In this document: positions 1 through 5,677 of the stretch, one piece after another
Numbering within the stretch: the first letter of the stretch is position 1
Layout: each line of letters starts with the position of its first letter
Assembly (NCBI GenBank): GCA_947258835.1
Contig: CAMYJY010000086.1
Location: 1 to 8,117, forward strand
Length of the DNA: 8,117 nt
From: an uncultured Pirellulales bacterium
GTDB taxonomy: Bacteria; Planctomycetota; Planctomycetia; Pirellulales; Lacipirellulaceae
Reading direction: 5' to 3'
Notes under the pieces: model-generated
Database searches by the model: none
Seen by the model: the letters and a program-made list of their open reading frames with translations, nothing else
Told to the model about the DNA's origin: nothing
Translations under genes and position numbers: made by a program

Positions 1-579
1 TCGCAGTGATTGCCAACGGCGACTAAATCGCATGTCTCGCTTCAGAAATGGCTCGGGATATCCACCGTGCTTCCACAAGGCTTCGAATTCCATTGCATCG
101 GGTTGCTGTGGAGGACGGACAATCTGCTCCGCATCCGGTAAATCCGTGTGCAGTGTCTCGGCAACCGAGAAGGGGTGCATGTGATAGAGAAAATATCGCC
201 CCATCAGGCTGTCGCCCACGCGCCTGTAGGTGTCCAAGCGACTGGACCCGGTCACCAAGATCCGCACCTGATCGGCATAGCTGTCGAAAAAGCCCTTGAG
301 AAACTGTTTCCAACGCGTGTGCTTATGCAGCTCATCAAACAAGGCCACCGGCAGTCGCTCGCGGAGCTGATCCAAGCCGAGATGGGCCGCCATTTGGCTA
401 GGGCCGCCTAAAATGAATCCGCGGTCATCGATGTTGTCCCAATTCAGATAGCTGTCTGTATGGTTTTGACAGGTGGTCGTCTTGCCAACTTGACGCGGAC
501 CACTTACCAGTGCCATCTGCCGATGGTTTGCCAAATGTTCCGCGAGGATGCTGTCGTAGATTCTAGGCACCGAACTCAT
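1..579 (-). CDS. AAA+ ATPase, AAA_14/DUF4143 family (5' part, runs off window)
   Basis: This open minus-strand frame has no stop inside the window, so only the first 193 residues are visible. The translation shows a Walker A loop (GPRQVGKTT, residues 27-35), a Walker B-like strand (VALFDELHK, 78-86), a sensor-1-like strand (ILVTGSSRLD, 107-116), the family segment GRYFLYHMHPFSVAE (127-141) and GGYPEPFL (172-179). This order is typical of stand-alone ATPases annotated AAA_14 plus DUF4143. The C-terminal DUF4143 part would lie to the left of base 1. The cellular role of the family is largely unknown; members are widespread accessory ATPases. Four in-frame ATGs lie at 600, 597, 588 and 579. I chose 579 because it is closest to the conserved 'PRIYDSIL' start and because a promoter-like element overlaps the upstream ones. 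No good Shine-Dalgarno precedes any of them. The gene is divergent from argG. Family call is firm; start is uncertain. Confidence 0.85.
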   Translation of the reverse strand, partial: MSSVPRIYDSILAEHLANHRQMALVSGPRQVGKTTTCQNHTDSYLNWDNIDDRGFILGGPSQMAAHLGLDQLRERLPVALFDELHKHTRWKQFLKGFFDSYADQVRILVTGSSRLDTYRRVGDSLMGRYFLYHMHPFSVAETLHTDLPDAEQIVRPPQQPDAMEFEALWKHGGYPEPFLKRDMRFSRRWQSLR

Positions 580-586
580 GCCGACC

Positions 587-614
587 ATTATCGACATCAT
601 CGTAAAATGGTCAA
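587..614 (-). promoter_or_regulatory. Possible sigma70-type promoter of the ATPase gene
   Basis: On the minus strand, TTGACC (614-609) and GATAAT (592-587) are separated by 16 bases. This is a good match to the bacterial -35/-10 consensus. A start about 7 bases downstream would fall near base 580, next to the ATG at 579-577, so the message could be leaderless or nearly so. This is read from sequence only. AT-rich stretches can resemble promoters by chance. Confidence 0.4.
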
Positions 615-799
615 GCCCATCTTGCGATGGGGTCGAAATTGGCCAGGCACTCTGAAAAACCAGGGCCGACCAACGTGCCGCCTCGTGCTAGTAACGGTGA
701 AAATTTTTGTTGCTTGCGGGAATTTATGTGGTTCTTTGTCGTACTATGTGATGCAGAGATAACAGCACTGCGGCAAACCAGGCCCCCCTCTGTCGCATC

Positions 800-867
800 T
801 GAGCCGATGGGCGATAGCCCCGGTTCCGTGAGTCGCGCAAGAACCGGGGCTATCGCCCATCGGCTCA
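800..867. repeat. Perfect 27-bp inverted repeat with 14-base loop (REP-like palindrome)
   Basis: Bases 800-826 are the exact reverse complement of 841-867, with the 14-base loop CGTGAGTCGCGCAA between them. The arm core is GATGGGCGATAGCCCCGG. There is no T-run on either side, so it is not a typical intrinsic terminator, although it would form a very stable cruciform or RNA hairpin. Its perfection and isolation between genes suit a dispersed REP-type element. Calling it a genome-wide repeat is an inference, because only one copy lies in the window. Confidence 0.85.
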
Positions 868-970
868 TTTGTGGGAAGGACTCTTCTGGGTCAGCGCCGT
901 GCATGAAATCACTGCCGCTGCTCGGCCACAACTTTCGTGTCGAACAAGATTGGGGCGAGAGGCAGGCTAC

Positions 971-992
971 TACCTTTCGAGCGGTAGCTCGC
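971..992. repeat. Direct repeat copy 1 (22 bp, pairs with 1181-1202)
   Basis: This 22-bp stretch recurs 210 bases downstream with a single T/C difference (TACCTTT here, TACCTTC there). The shared core CGAGCGGTAGCTCG is itself a hairpin: CGAGC and GCTCG around the loop GGTA. A repeated unit with a built-in small palindrome is typical of REP-like intergenic elements. Confidence 0.7.
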
Positions 993-1180
993 TTTTTGGT
1001 ACGGCCGAAGATCTCTTCAAAAATGCTACGCCAAGTGCTCGCAAACAGCGAGATCTACTCGCCGGCCGGTCCTGCCTCGCTTGCCAGGGGCCCCTCCACA
1101 AACCACAATGGGAGGCTTACTGCAAAGAACAGTCGTGCGGCATCCGCATACCTCGTGAGCGACCAACGGGAGCGGACCAG

Positions 1181-1202
1181 TACCTTCCGAGCGGTAGCTC
1201 GC
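1181..1202. repeat. Direct repeat copy 2 (22 bp, pairs with 971-992)
   Basis: This is the second copy of the 22-bp unit, 21 of 22 bases identical to 971-992 and containing the same CGAGC-GGTA-GCTCG hairpin. The two copies are in the same orientation and bracket about 190 bases with no recognisable gene. This copy ends 57 bases before the argG start codon. Confidence 0.7.
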
Positions 1203-1209
1203 ATTGGTT

Positions 1210-1233
1210 GGCGGCCCTGGCGGCAGGGCCGCC
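1210..1233 (+). promoter_or_regulatory. GC-rich hairpin in the argG leader
   Basis: GGCGGCCCTG (1210-1219) and CAGGGCCGCC (1224-1233) form a perfect 10-bp stem with the loop GCGG. It ends 14 bases before the AGGA ribosome site of argG (1248-1251). No T-run follows directly, so termination is less likely than an effect on mRNA stability or translation. It could also be part of the local repeat cluster. The structure is seen; the role is inferred. Confidence 0.5.
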
Positions 1234-1259
1234 TCTCACTTCTTTATAGGAAAACTTTG

Positions 1260-2474
1260 ATGCCTAGTTGTGTGCTTGCTTATTCGGGAGGTCTGGACAC
1301 CTCGGTAATTTTGGGTTGGTTGCAGGATGAGGGCTACGACATCCATGCGGTGTATGTCGATCTGGGACAGCCCTGCGAGGATCGCGAGGCGATTTTGCAA
1401 AAGGCCCGCGACCATGGAGCCCAGTCGGCCCAACTGATCGATGCCCGGGAGGAGCTCTGCCGCGACTACGCCTTTCCCGTCCTGCAGTGGCAGGCCAAGT
1501 ACGAGGGCATCTACCTCTTAGGAACCTCCATTGCCAGACCACTCATTTCCAAGATCTGCCTGCAGGTGGCCCGCGACGTGGGAGCCGAGGCCTATGCCCA
1601 TGGCGCCACGGGCAAGGGCAATGACCAGTGCCGCTTCCAACTGGCCGCCGAGGCACTCGACCCCGACGTCAAGATCATTGCCCCCTGGCGGATCGAAAAA
1701 TTCCGCCAACAATTCCCCGGCCGCACGGAAATGATCGACTACTGCGATATTAAAAACATCCCCGTGAAAGCCTCCCAGGCCAAACCCTACAGTTCTGACG
1801 AAAACTGTTTGCACATCAGCTACGAGGCCGGCCGGTTGGAAGACCCAGAGGTCAACGGCCAGGCCATCGTGGATTTTGGCATGGGCGTCTCCCCCCAAGA
1901 GGCCCCCGACCAAGTCGAAGAAGTCACCATCCACTTCGACAGCGGCGTGCCCGCGGCCGTGAATGGCAAGGCCCTCAGTCCGCTGGAGGTGGTGGAAACC
2001 ATGAACACCATCGCCGGTCGCAACGGTGTGGGACGGATCGATATTATAGAAAACCGATTTGTGGGCATGAAGAGCCGGGGCGTCTACGAGGCCCCGGGCA
2101 TGACCGCCCTCTATGCGGCCCATCTGGCCCTGGAACAGCTGACCCTGGACCGTGATCTGGTCCACCTCCGCGACCGCCTGGCCCCGGAAGTTGCCGAAAT
2201 GGTGTACTACGGTTTCTGGTTTGTCCCCAAAATGGATGCCCTGCTGGCCTTCATCCGCGAGGCGCAGCAATCCGTAACCGGAGACGTCACCCTGGGACTC
2301 TACAAAGGCAACGTCATGATCCACTCCCGCCGCAGCCCCTGCAGTCTCTACGATGCCGAAGTCGCCAGCATGGAAGGCGGCGGCAACTACGACCAAACCG
2401 ACGCCGAAGGATTTTTGCGACTCCAAGGTCTGCCCAGCCGCGTGCTGGGAAAAGTACAGCCGCGAGAGTATTGA
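1260..2474 (+). CDS. argG: Argininosuccinate synthase
   Basis: This cytosolic enzyme joins citrulline and aspartate with ATP to give argininosuccinate, the penultimate step of arginine synthesis. The 404-residue product has the normal family length. The N-terminal P-loop-like ATP pyrophosphatase motif AYSGGLDTS is at residues 7-15. It is followed by the citrulline/aspartate-binding segment GATGKGNDQCRFQLA (115-129), SSDENCLHISYE (178-189) and NRFVGMKSRGVYEAPG (265-280). The start is the ATG at 1260: MPSCVLAYSGG matches the usual N-terminus, and AGGA at 1248-1251 sits 8 bases upstream. The frame remains open far upstream, but that part is non-homologous filler. The gene stands alone, without argH or other arg genes nearby. 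The stop is followed after 3 bases by a heptamer repeat array. The long minus-strand frame opposite is a coding shadow. Confidence 0.97.
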   Translation: MPSCVLAYSGGLDTSVILGWLQDEGYDIHAVYVDLGQPCEDREAILQKARDHGAQSAQLIDAREELCRDYAFPVLQWQAKYEGIYLLGTSIARPLISKICLQVARDVGAEAYAHGATGKGNDQCRFQLAAEALDPDVKIIAPWRIEKFRQQFPGRTEMIDYCDIKNIPVKASQAKPYSSDENCLHISYEAGRLEDPEVNGQAIVDFGMGVSPQEAPDQVEEVTIHFDSGVPAAVNGKALSPLEVVETMNTIAGRNGVGRIDIIENRFVGMKSRGVYEAPGMTALYAAHLALEQLTLDRDLVHLRDRLAPEVAEMVYYGFWFVPKMDALLAFIREAQQSVTGDVTLGLYKGNVMIHSRRSPCSLYDAEVASMEGGGNYDQTDAEGFLRLQGLPSRVLGKVQPREY

Positions 2475-2477
2475 GGG

Positions 2478-2512
2478 GAGTTGCGAGGCGCGAGTTGCGA
2501 GTTGTGGGTTGC
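2478..2512 (+). repeat. Heptamer tandem array, left (5 units)
   Basis: Five contiguous 7-bp units begin 3 bases after the argG stop, with a sixth decayed unit running to 2519. Variants present are GAGTTGC (twice), GAGGCGC, GAGTTGT and GGGTTGC. The consensus across the region is GRGTTRC. The same variants recur in the two arrays to the right, which implies a common origin. Confidence 0.85.
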
Positions 2513-2572
2513 GAAGCTTTTGCGTGTGTACTTTGGACTTATTCCAACACCAGTCGATTTTGGGACGTGCAG

Positions 2573-2578
2573 TAGAAT
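2573..2578 (+). promoter_or_regulatory. Possible -10 box of the four-helix-bundle gene
   Basis: TAGAAT differs from the TATAAT consensus at one position and lies 27 bases before the ATG at 2606, which would allow a leader of about 20 bases. No good -35 is found 16-18 bases upstream; TTGGAC at 2533-2538 is too far. Weak support. Confidence 0.2.
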
Positions 2579-2605
2579 CGCTTGCTTTGTCTTGGGGTAT
2601 GAGCA

Positions 2606-2959
2606 ATGGCTGGGTACCGTAATCTTCAAGTTTGGCAGCTGGCTATTGACATTTCCTTGAAGATTTACCAAGCAACGTCTTCTTTTCCTCAAGAGGAACG
2701 TTTTGGACTGAGCAGCCAACTACGGCGCGCCTCCGTATCTATTGCTTCAAATATTGCCGAGGGGCACGCGCGAAAAGCGCAGAAAGAATTCAGGCGATTT
2801 CTTCACCTGGCCAAAGGTTCCTTGGCAGAAGTAGAAACGCAGCTGATCATCTCCAGCAAACTAAATTATCTCAGCAGTGATGTAGCAGAAGAACTTTTTC
2901 AACTTACAGAACAAGAAAGCCGCATGCTCAGCGGACTCATTGGCTCACTTGGTGAATGA
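2606..2959 (+). CDS. Four helix bundle protein (23S rRNA-intervening-sequence / S23 family)
   Basis: The 117-residue product matches the S23/IVS four-helix-bundle family over its whole length. It has the opening YRNLQVWQLAIDIS (residues 4-17), the central RFGLSSQLRRASVSIASNIAEG (32-53), the EFRRFLHLAKGSLAEVETQL helix (61-80) and an amphipathic C-terminal helix (about 91-115). Relatives were first noted in intervening sequences of 23S rRNA genes. The Avd accessory protein of diversity-generating retroelements has the same fold. Most members lie outside rRNA, as here, and have no established function; many are basic and presumed to bind nucleic acid. GGGG at 2594-2597 is a plausible ribosome site, 8 bases before the ATG. 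A short overlapping frame starts at 2599. The gene is AT-richer than its neighbours and flanked by heptamer arrays, which suggests transfer. There is no reverse transcriptase nearby. Confidence 0.93.
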   Translation: MAGYRNLQVWQLAIDISLKIYQATSSFPQEERFGLSSQLRRASVSIASNIAEGHARKAQKEFRRFLHLAKGSLAEVETQLIISSKLNYLSSDVAEELFQLTEQESRMLSGLIGSLGE

Positions 2960-3037
2960 GGCGCGGGTTGCGAGTTACGAGTTTCGAGGCGCGAGTTTGG
3001 TAGGGTCGCGAGTTGCGAGTTACGAGGCGCGAGTTTG
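2958..3037 (+). repeat. Heptamer tandem array, middle (about 10 units)
   Basis: The first unit, GAGGCGC, overlaps the TGA stop of the four-helix-bundle gene. Six units run from 2958 to 2999 and four more from 3010 to 3037, with a short break between them. Variants are GAGGCGC, GGGTTGC, GAGTTAC, GAGTTTC, GAGTTTG and GAGTTGC. An 18-bp composite (GAGGCGCGAGTTTGGTAG) occurs at both 2986-3003 and 3024-3041, so the array also grew by a 38-bp duplication. Confidence 0.85.
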
Positions 3038-3047
3038 GTAGCGCTAA

Positions 3048-3057
3048 CAGTTAACTG
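3048..3057. repeat. 10-bp perfect palindrome CAGTTAACTG
   Basis: This palindrome lies in the 80-base spacer between the middle and inverted arrays, at what would be the loop of a large hairpin between them. It could be a protein site or chance. The spacer otherwise holds nothing recognisable. Confidence 0.3.
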
Positions 3058-3117
3058 CAGTGAGTTGTTATATGGCTCTAGACAGCGGAGAAAATTGAGA
3101 CCGACGATGTTCCAAAT

Positions 3118-3187
3118 CGTACTCGCACCCCACAACTCGTAACCCGTAACCCACAACTCGCAACCCGCAACTCGCAACTCGCAACTC
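3118..3187 (-). repeat. Heptamer tandem array, right (10 units, inverted)
   Basis: Exactly 70 bases make ten 7-bp units in the orientation opposite to the two other arrays. On the plus strand they read as GCAACTC, GCAACCC, ACAACTC and GTAACCC variants. The units nearest the permease (3167-3187) are three identical copies, while the distal ones at 3118-3131 are degraded. The array ends 3 bases before the permease ATG, so it forms that gene's immediate 5' leader. Transcribed together with 2958-3037, it could fold into a long imperfect stem. Confidence 0.88.
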
Positions 3188-3190
3188 TAT

Positions 3191-4813
3191 ATGCCCAACC
3201 CCGTCCTGCAATACGAGCTCATCAGCAACCTGCGGCGCAGCCGCGGCTTTGTGTTGTTGGCGGCGTACGTGGGGCTGTTGGGGCTGCTGGTCTATGCGGC
3301 CTGGCCGGCTGAGCAGACTGTGGACATGGTGCAGTCGGAACAGGCCCAACCGCTGGTGAATTTGTTTTTTCTGGGACAGTATCTACTGGTGTCTCTGCTG
3401 GCCCCGAGCTTTGCCGCCGGGGCCATCGCCGGAGAAAAGGAACGCGGTAGCTTTGAAATGCTCCTGGCCAGCCCGCTCCAGCCCGGGGCCATCGTGCTGG
3501 GGAAACTGGCCGCCTCGCTCACGCCGCTGGCCGAGTTGATGCTGTGCGCCTTGCCGATGGTGATGCTCTGCCTGCCGCTGGGAGGAGTCTCGCCCTATGA
3601 AGTGCTGGCGGTTTACGCGGCGATGTTCTGCTCCGTGGCCCTGTTCGGCATGCTCAGCCTGTGGTGCAGTAGCTACTTCCTCCGCACCTCGGCGGCCCTG
3701 GTCGTTTCCTACTTGCTGATTCTGCCCCTGGCCCTGCTGGGCGTGCTGCTCTGGCTGGCGATGGAGCAACTGGGCCTGGCCCGGCTGGTGGTGGTGCTAA
3801 CCATCTTTCCCTTAGTGAGCCTCTCGCTGGGCGCCCTGTGCTGGGTGGATATCTGCCGGCGGTTGCTCCGTGGGCCCGACTTGGGCACCGCCGGGAAGCA
3901 GATTATCGATCCCCACACCGAGGCCCGGGAAGCCGTGGGGCTGTATCTCGATTGCCAACAGTTTCCCGATCGCCTGTTCGCCCCACCCCCTCGGAAGCGC
4001 CTGCTGCCAGACGGGGCCAATCCCATTTATGACAAAGAAATCCGCAGCGAGATTTTTGGCCAAGGCACACTCATGCTGCGTCTGGTAATCCAAATCAGCA
4101 TGCTGGTGGCCCTGCCGTTGATGGCCCTGTGCCTGTTTCTTCGTCAGCACCTCGCCCCCTGGTACCTGGCCTATGTGCTGCTGTTCAATATGTTGGTGGG
4201 CCCCGTGTTTTCAGCCGGCAGTGTCACCAGCGAGCGGGAACGACAAACGCTCGATTTGCTGCTGACAACCCTGATTACTCCCTGGCAAATGCTGTGGGGG
4301 AAATTGCTGGCCGGCTTGCGGATTTCCGGCGTGTTGACCAGCTTTTTGATGTGGCCCGTGCTCCTGGCCTGCATCATGCCCCTGGATTATTGGAATAATC
4401 TGCCCACCATGCTGGGCTATTTTCTGGTGGTGGCCCTGACCGGCTGCACCACCGCCACCACGGGCCTGTTTTGTTCCACGTTGTTTCACAAAAGTGCCAG
4501 CAGCCTGCTGGCGACCTACCTGATTCTCTCGGTGCTCTTCTTAGGCCCTGTGGCAGCTCAGGTGTTTTGCGAGACCTTCTGGCCTCACACCGCCCAGCTG
4601 GCAGGGCTGACGGGCATCTGCAGCCCGTTCGCGGCCGTGTTTCGTTTTCCCCTGGAGGTAAGCGACGGCATCAACCCCGCCGCTCTTACTACCGCGGCAA
4701 CCGGCAGCGGAAAGGCCTGGGGGGGTTTCTTGGGGTTCACCGTGGTTTACAATTTGACTTTGCTGCTGTGCCTGCTGGGGCTGTTTCGAGTCCGCTGGCG
4801 CGTGGCCCGTTAG
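3191..4813 (+). CDS. ABC-2 type transport permease, two fused permease units
   Basis: This is a 540-residue inner-membrane protein with about twelve hydrophobic segments (roughly residues 18-36, 58-78, 106-130, 138-158, 168-190, 197-218, 297-316, 323-343, 375-395, 406-430, 437-460 and 512-532). It is an internal duplication. Half one carries FAAGAIAGEKERGSFEMLL (74-92) and GKLAASL (104-110). Half two carries FSAGSVTSERERQTLDLLL (340-358) and GKLLAGL (370-376). These cytoplasmic E-R-E/T loops are hallmarks of ABC-2 permeases, which normally dimerise with a separate ATPase; here both units are in one chain. A soluble linker with a Pro-rich stretch (about 225-275) joins them. No ABC ATPase gene is in the window, so the substrate cannot be named. 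The start ATG at 3191 fits the family (NPVLQYEL near the N-terminus) but has no Shine-Dalgarno, because the heptamer array ends 3 bases before it. Confidence 0.88.
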   Translation: MPNPVLQYELISNLRRSRGFVLLAAYVGLLGLLVYAAWPAEQTVDMVQSEQAQPLVNLFFLGQYLLVSLLAPSFAAGAIAGEKERGSFEMLLASPLQPGAIVLGKLAASLTPLAELMLCALPMVMLCLPLGGVSPYEVLAVYAAMFCSVALFGMLSLWCSSYFLRTSAALVVSYLLILPLALLGVLLWLAMEQLGLARLVVVLTIFPLVSLSLGALCWVDICRRLLRGPDLGTAGKQIIDPHTEAREAVGLYLDCQQFPDRLFAPPPRKRLLPDGANPIYDKEIRSEIFGQGTLMLRLVIQISMLVALPLMALCLFLRQHLAPWYLAYVLLFNMLVGPVFSAGSVTSERERQTLDLLLTTLITPWQMLWGKLLAGLRISGVLTSFLMWPVLLACIMPLDYWNNLPTMLGYFLVVALTGCTTATTGLFCSTLFHKSASSLLATYLILSVLFLGPVAAQVFCETFWPHTAQLAGLTGICSPFAAVFRFPLEVSDGINPAALTTAATGSGKAWGGFLGFTVVYNLTLLLCLLGLFRVRWRVAR

Positions 4814-4815
4814 AA

Positions 4816-4859
4816 CGTGTTTTAAAATTCACCTGCGTAGACTCGAATTTTAAAACATG
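4816..4859. repeat. AT-rich inverted repeat after the permease gene
   Basis: GTTTTAAAATTC (4819-4830) and GAATTTTAAAAC (4845-4856) pair perfectly. The stem extends to 4816/4859 with one mismatch that is a G-U pair in RNA, and the loop is 14 bases. It begins 3 bases after the permease stop and is followed by the yaaA ribosome site. It may act as a weak bidirectional terminator or be a small palindromic repeat. Its low GC content argues against a strong intrinsic terminator. Confidence 0.55.
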
Positions 4860-4887
4860 CTCTTAAGGCGCTGATCTAGGACCAACC

Positions 4888-5676
4888 ATGCTAATTCTCA
4901 TCTCCCCCGCCAAAACACTTGATTTTGAGCCGCAGAAAATAGCTGCGGGATCCAGCCGGCCGGCTTTGCTGGCGCAGGCCAACCAATTGCTGCCCCTGCT
5001 GCGTGACCTGTCTCCCCGGCAGCTTCGTGAGCTGATGGGAATTAGCAACAAATTGGCCCAAGGCGTGCATGCGTACTATCAAAATTGGAAAAAAAAGTAC
5101 GACACGGCAATCGCCAAGCAGGCGGTGCTCGCCTTTCAGGGCGATGTTTATCAGGGCCTGGGGGCCGAGGATTTTACGGCCGAGGATTTTGCCTTTGCCC
5201 AATCCCATCTGCGGATTCTCTCAGGCCTGTATGGCGTGCTGCGACCACTCGATCTGATCCAGCCCTACCGGTTGGAAATGGGCACGCGGCTAGCAGGAGA
5301 CCATGGCTCCACGCTGTACGATTTTTGGCAAGACCGCATCGCCCGCAATTTGACCAAGACGCTGGACGAAATGGAGGACCAGCTCTTGGTCAACCTGGCT
5401 TCCCAAGAGTATTTCAAGGCAGCCCGCGCGGAAACCCTGCCGTGCCGCGTGATGACGCCCGTTTTTCAAGACCGAAAAAACGGCCAGTACAAGGTGATTA
5501 GCTTCTTTGCCAAAAAGGCCCGCGGCCTGATGGCCCGCCACCTGGTCCGTCAGCGGGTGGAGGACGTGGCCGGCATCAAGAAATTCCGCGCCGCGGGCTA
5601 TCAATTCAATCGTCCGCTCTCCACCGCAGAGCGACTGGTCTTCACGCGCGCAGAGGCACCCTCGGGTCGGTCCTAG
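4888..5676 (+). CDS. yaaA: Peroxide stress protein YaaA (DUF328/UPF0246)
   Basis: The 262-residue product is close in length to the E. coli protein and shows its main motifs: LISPAKTLDF (residues 4-13), VLAFQGDVYQGL (80-91), the long FAQSHLRILSGLYGVLRPLDLIQPYRLEMG core (103-132), VNLASQEYFKA (168-178) and ISFFAKKARGLMAR (204-217). In E. coli YaaA is induced by hydrogen peroxide through OxyR and lowers free iron, limiting Fenton damage to DNA and protein. It is a soluble cytoplasmic protein, and the fold is reported to bind DNA. The start is fixed by the family N-terminus MLILISPAKT and by AGGA at 4878-4881, 6 bases before the ATG. No OxyR-like site is obvious. The gene is bounded by a hairpin upstream and a terminator downstream, so it is probably a single unit. 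Confidence 0.96.
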   Translation: MLILISPAKTLDFEPQKIAAGSSRPALLAQANQLLPLLRDLSPRQLRELMGISNKLAQGVHAYYQNWKKKYDTAIAKQAVLAFQGDVYQGLGAEDFTAEDFAFAQSHLRILSGLYGVLRPLDLIQPYRLEMGTRLAGDHGSTLYDFWQDRIARNLTKTLDEMEDQLLVNLASQEYFKAARAETLPCRVMTPVFQDRKNGQYKVISFFAKKARGLMARHLVRQRVEDVAGIKKFRAAGYQFNRPLSTAERLVFTRAEAPSGRS

Positions 5677-5677
5677 C

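Larger units (their letters stand above)
589..1259. other. Repeat-rich intergenic gap between divergent genes
   Basis: I see no convincing gene in these roughly 670 bases. An open frame continues upstream from argG through to base 627, but it resembles no ArgG N-terminus and carries the same short peptide twice because it reads through a direct repeat. The gap holds the ATPase promoter at its left end, a long perfect inverted repeat (800-867), a direct repeat pair (971-992 and 1181-1202) and a hairpin (1210-1233) before the argG ribosome site. I found no clear argG promoter. The texture suggests accumulated small repeats or remnants of mobile DNA. Confidence 0.6.
2475..3190. mobile_element. 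Putative four-helix-bundle cassette bounded by inverted heptamer arrays
   Basis: The whole space between the argG stop and the permease ATG is one unit: a left heptamer array (plus orientation), the S23-like gene, a second plus-orientation array starting on that gene's stop codon, an 80-base spacer, and an inverted array ending 3 bases before the permease ATG. Bases 2492-2512 match the reverse complement of 3146-3166 at 19 of 21 positions, so the ends behave as degenerate terminal inverted repeats. I see no target-site duplication and no transposase. Calling it mobile is an inference; it could instead be locally grown repeats around a resident gene. Confidence 0.4.

Noticed and set aside
869..1249. 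A separate plus-strand frame of 126 residues in the repeat-rich gap
   Set aside because: No recognisable domain, no ribosome site, and its repeated YL-SGSS peptides come from the 22-bp direct repeat.
627..1259. In-frame upstream extension of argG giving a 615-residue protein
   Set aside because: The first 211 residues match no ArgG N-terminus, run through a palindrome and a direct repeat, and a proper start with AGGA lies at 1260.
1518..2606. A 362-residue minus-strand open frame opposite argG
   Set aside because: Its His/Gly/Val-rich translation is the typical shadow of a GC-rich gene, and argG is certain on the other strand.
2606..2959. The S23-like gene as a true 23S rRNA intervening sequence or part of a diversity-generating retroelement
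   Set aside because: No rRNA sequence flanks it, and neither a reverse transcriptase nor a template/variable repeat pair is in the window.
2478..3187. Heptamer arrays as a CRISPR array
   Set aside because: Units are 7 bp and contiguous with no unique spacers, and no cas gene is present.
3383..3769. A Gln/His-rich minus-strand frame inside the permease gene
   Set aside because: The Gln/His bias is the complement of Leu/Ala codons in membrane segments, so it is a shadow.
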